NCBI GenBank assembly: GCA_039934475.1
Contig: JBDTMC010000319.1
Coordinates: forward strand, 1 to 9,101
DNA: 9,101 bases
Reading direction: 5' to 3'
Source of the DNA: JBDTMC01 sp039934475
GTDB lineage: Bacteria; Acidobacteriota; Terriglobia; Bryobacterales; Bryobacteraceae
Shown: piece by piece, positions 6,747 through 9,101 of the stretch
Layout of the letters: each line of letters opens with the position of its first letter
Position numbering within the stretch: position 1 is the stretch's first letter
The notes under the pieces: model-generated
Seen by the model: only the letters and a program-made list of their open reading frames with translations
Database searches by the model: none
What the model was told of the DNA's origin: nothing
Made by a program: the position numbers and the translations under genes

Positions 6747-7229
6747 TCAGCGAAGGTTGGCCCGCAGGCGGTCGAGCGTTTGGATCACGGATTCGAGGTC
6801 GCGTTCTTCGATGCCGTTTTCAAATCGGGCATTTTCGGCCGCCAGGTCTCCTTCGAGCGAGTCCAACGCCGTCAGTCCGTCGTTCATGATCACGCAATAG
6901 ACCAGCCGGCGATCCTTGGTGCAGCGCAGGCGCCGGATGAAACCCTTCTTCTCCAGCTTGTCCAGAAGCCGGGTGATGGCAGGGGAACGCTCAATCATGC
7001 GGTCGGCGACTTCGAGCGTAGGCAGGCCGTTTTCGCCGGCGCCGCGCAGGATCCGCAGGATGTTGTACTGCTCCAGACTGAGCCCGGCAGGTTTCATCAG
7101 CTGGCCAAGCCGCCAGCGAATTTCGTCCGCTGTCTTCAGAATGCCGAGCACCGCCTCCTGTCCTCGCGAATCGAAAGGGCGAGTCTGGCGGATCTCGTCA
7201 CGCAGCGAACCTTCTTGCTGGGGGCTCAC
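6747..7229 (-). CDS. MarR-family transcriptional regulator
   Basis: The product is 160 residues, of normal MarR length. The winged helix-turn-helix begins with LSLEQYNILRILRGAG (51-66). The DNA-reading helix region LEVADRMIERSPAITRLLDKLEKKGFIRR spans 72-100 and is followed by the wing, whose DRR motif (106-108) is typical of the family. Terminal helices (1-48, 120-160) would form the dimer interface and ligand pocket. Cys103 and Cys112 flank the wing, but they do not match the OhrR peroxide-sensing Cys near the N-terminus, so redox sensing is only a possibility. The start is GTG 7229-7227, 12 bases after the dehydrogenase stop; no clear ribosome binding site is visible, so translation may be coupled. 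It is probably a repressor of the downstream SnoaL-yceI unit through the 6699-6718 inverted repeat (inference). The ligand is unknown. Confidence 0.92.
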   Translation of the reverse strand: MSPQQEGSLRDEIRQTRPFDSRGQEAVLGILKTADEIRWRLGQLMKPAGLSLEQYNILRILRGAGENGLPTLEVADRMIERSPAITRLLDKLEKKGFIRRLRCTKDRRLVYCVIMNDGLTALDSLEGDLAAENARFENGIEERDLESVIQTLDRLRANLR

Positions 7230-7241
7230 GCCCCGAGAGTA

Positions 7242-8003
7242 TCAAATCCGCCGGTAGCCGAGTTCCGCTCCGCCGCTGACGGGCAGGATACAGCCCGTGA
7301 TGAACCGCGCATTCGGCGACAGCAGGAACACCGCGGCGTCGGCGATAACGTCGCCCTGCGGGCAGTTGCCGAGAGGATGAATCTCGTCGAGGTAGTGCTC
7401 AATGCCGGCAGGATCAGGTTGGGCCGCTGCCCAATCCCGCAGCATGGGAGTCCACACACCGGCCGGACAAATCGCGTTGACGCGAATGCCGTCGGCGGCA
7501 TAGTCAAGCGCCATGGCCTTGGTCAGGGCGATCATCCCACCCTTGGTTGCGACGTAGGCAGCGTGTCCAGCCTGCCCTATTTCACCCACCATGCTCGCCG
7601 TATTCAGGATGCAGCCTTTGGAAGCGCGCAGTGCAGCGAGGGCATGCACGGTGGTCCAATAGACACTTTTCAGATTCACGCTGAAAAGCGAGTCCCACTC
7701 GGCTTCGCTCGTCGCGTCCAACGGTTTCGATGGTCCGCTGATGCCAGCATTGTTGTGAACGGCGTCGATGCGTCCGAAACGGTCGAGCGTTGCCTGGACG
7801 GCCCGCCGCACCGATTCGCCATCGCGCACGTCGCAGCCGAGAGCCAGTGCCTGTGAGCCTAGCTCCATCGCCGTCCCCTTGGCCTTGGCTTCGTCGATGT
7901 CGGCGATGGCCACCGAGGCACCGTGCCGTATATAGGCAAGGGCACACTCGCGGCCAATGCCATCGGCCCCGCCAGTGAGGAAGATGATTCGGTTTTGCAG
8001 CAT
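7242..8003 (-). CDS. Short-chain dehydrogenase/reductase (classical SDR)
   Basis: The product is 253 residues from ATG 8003-8001. This start places the beta1 strand and TGGADGIG (10-17; TGxxxGxG cofactor motif) at the usual distance from the N-terminus; an ATG 14 codons earlier would overlap the TPR gene by 41 bp. Asp35 at the end of strand two favours NAD(H) over NADP(H). NNAG is at 84-87. The catalytic tetrad is Asn110, Ser137, Tyr150 and Lys154 (YVATK). The PAGVWTPM segment and the C-terminal ITGCILPVSGGAELGY ending are typical of classical SDRs, which oxidise alcohols or reduce ketones on diverse substrates. The substrate cannot be read from sequence. One base separates the start from the TPR gene's TAG, and no strong ribosome binding site is visible, so it is probably translated by coupling. 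The MarR gene follows after 12 bases. Confidence 0.94.
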   Translation of the reverse strand: MLQNRIIFLTGGADGIGRECALAYIRHGASVAIADIDEAKAKGTAMELGSQALALGCDVRDGESVRRAVQATLDRFGRIDAVHNNAGISGPSKPLDATSEAEWDSLFSVNLKSVYWTTVHALAALRASKGCILNTASMVGEIGQAGHAAYVATKGGMIALTKAMALDYAADGIRVNAICPAGVWTPMLRDWAAAQPDPAGIEHYLDEIHPLGNCPQGDVIADAAVFLLSPNARFITGCILPVSGGAELGYRRI

Positions 8004-8004
8004 G

Positions 8005-9101
8005 CTATTGCACGCGGCGTTGATCTCCGAGGATAGCAAGGGCACGAGCGATGTCGGGGTCGGATGACTTCAAATCCCGCGCGAGGTTCAGCTCTCGAAT
8101 GCCATTCTCCACCTCGCCGGATCGCGCGTAGATGAGGCCGAGGTTCTTGTGCAGGTCTGCTTTGGAGCGGCAGTCTCCGCACACCTCCAGCGCTTCCATG
8201 GACTGAGAGACCGCGCGTGGCCAGTCCCGCGCATCGGCGGCGGAGAGGGCGAAGTTGCCGAGCGTCTCCGCGCGATCCGTCATCTGGCGCGTGCGTTGAA
8301 TCTGAGTGAAACGGCGACGGTACTCGGCAGCCAGTTCCGCGTCAATCGTAACAAGCGCGCGCGAAAGGTTATAAAGGGTCTCGGCATTCTGAGGATCCAC
8401 CTCCATAGCCCTCCGCCAGGCGTCCAGCGCGCCTTTCTTGTCGTCAAGCTTGGCCAGGTTCTGACCAAGGGCGTAGAGGGCCTCTGAGTTGCGAGGCTCC
8501 AGAGTGAGAAGACGTTGCAGATGGGCGGCCGATTCTTTCGATAGATCCAATTGCTTTTCCGCCATCGCGAGCAGATAGAGCGCCGGCGCGAACTTAGTAT
8601 CGAGACGGCAGGCTTCGGCCAGTTCAACACGCGCGCCTTCGTAGTCGCGAAGGTCGAAACTAGCACGCCCCTTGTTGTAGTGTGTGACGGGCGACTGGGG
8701 CGCCAAACGGACAGCCACGGTAAAGGCCTCGAGCGCGGCCGCCACATTGGGTTGGTCAGCAAGGGCGATGCCGAGGTTCAAATGGGCCTCCGCGGATTGC
8801 GGCTGCAACTGAACCACTTTGCGGAACATCGCCTCGGCTTCCTTCCACCGATTCATCCGGCCCGTCACCATGGCGTAAACCGTTAGCGCGCGCGGTTCTT
8901 CGGGCGTTGCCTTGACGACGCTTTCCAACTCCTTGGCGGCATCGGCGAGTGGCGGCCATTTGCGGGTATCGCCGCTGACCACGACCGAACGGCCCTTGTA
9001 GTCGAAACGGTAGCCATAGGCCGGCGTGGCCGGATCGTGCTTGACGACGATGGCGGTCACCGTCAGCCCACCCTCGCTCCAGACCACCACGGCGCCGGAC
9101 T
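8005..9101 (-). CDS. TPR-repeat protein fused in frame to a partial metallo-beta-lactamase-like segment (5' end outside window)
   Basis: The frame is open to the right edge, so the true start lies beyond the window. A GTG at 9090-9088 is an internal Val, not a good start. Residues are counted from it. Residues 1-53 resemble the middle of metallo-beta-lactamase-fold hydrolases of the arylsulfatase/RNase Z-like group: LTVTAIVVKHDPATPAYGYR, YKGRSVVVSGDTR with the metal-bridging Asp of SGDT. The usual continuation (GAD, then LxHE and a last metal-ligand His) is absent. From about residue 53 (near base 8932) the sequence becomes about eight tetratricopeptide repeats of ~34 residues to residue 355 (for example SAEAHLNLGIALADQPNVAA, NSEALYALGQNLAKLDDKKG, ADLHKNLGLIYARSGEVENG). 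TPRs mediate protein-protein contacts; the partner is unknown. The stop TAG (8007-8005) is one base from the dehydrogenase start. A natural fusion, a degenerate hydrolase or a misassembly are all possible. Confidence 0.85.
   Translation of the reverse strand, partial: SGAVVVWSEGGLTVTAIVVKHDPATPAYGYRFDYKGRSVVVSGDTRKWPPLADAAKELESVVKATPEEPRALTVYAMVTGRMNRWKEAEAMFRKVVQLQPQSAEAHLNLGIALADQPNVAAALEAFTVAVRLAPQSPVTHYNKGRASFDLRDYEGARVELAEACRLDTKFAPALYLLAMAEKQLDLSKESAAHLQRLLTLEPRNSEALYALGQNLAKLDDKKGALDAWRRAMEVDPQNAETLYNLSRALVTIDAELAAEYRRRFTQIQRTRQMTDRAETLGNFALSAADARDWPRAVSQSMEALEVCGDCRSKADLHKNLGLIYARSGEVENGIRELNLARDLKSSDPDIARALAILGDQRRVQ

Noticed and set aside
6720..7856. 378-codon open frame on the plus strand opposite marR and the dehydrogenase
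   Set aside because: It runs antisense to two genes with intact family motifs, and its translation resembles no family. It also begins inside the candidate regulatory gap without a ribosome binding site.

Overview
The window is GC-rich, densely coding bacterial DNA. Nothing in it is diagnostic of taxonomy. The long tandem TolC-family proteins with Gly-rich inserts, the TPR protein and the YceI/MarR/SDR mixture recall soil Acidobacteria (Bryobacter/Solibacter type), but that is a guess from general resemblance. No rRNA, tRNA, CRISPR array, insertion sequence or phage gene is visible.

Layout, left to right. Bases 1-93 hold the 3' end of a plus-strand gene cut by the window edge. After a ~110-bp leader containing a perfect 7-bp inverted repeat come two plus-strand transglutaminase-like protease genes (203-1015 and 1016-1873). 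They lie back to back in the same frame, separated only by a TAG followed at once by ATG. Everything to the right is on the minus strand. Two tandem paralogous TolC-type outer-membrane efflux genes (5596-3701, then 3704-1860) are translationally coupled by an ATGA overlap; the second overlaps the last transglutaminase gene tail to tail by 14 bp. Upstream of them is a two-gene unit: a SnoaL/NTF2-like protein (6644-6291) and a periplasmic YceI-like lipid-binding protein (6286-5702). Upstream again lies a tight set reading TPR protein, short-chain dehydrogenase (8003-7242), then MarR-type regulator (7229-6747). The TPR gene runs off the right edge.

How they may work together (inference). The 102-bp gap between marR and the SnoaL gene carries a 20-bp inverted repeat (9-bp arms, 8 of 9 matching) that includes a TTGACC -35-like hexamer, so the MarR protein probably represses the SnoaL-yceI unit. 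The TolC pair lies just downstream in the same direction and may be transcribed from its own promoter or by read-through. No inner-membrane pump or membrane-fusion partner is present, so its substrate is unknown.

The most unusual item is at the right edge. The TPR reading frame begins, in frame and without a stop, with what looks like the middle of a metallo-beta-lactamase-fold hydrolase up to its SGDT motif. It then switches abruptly to TPR repeats, suggesting a deletion fusion or an assembly chimera. I see no convincing previously undescribed multi-gene system; the other genes belong to known families in a fairly ordinary arrangement.
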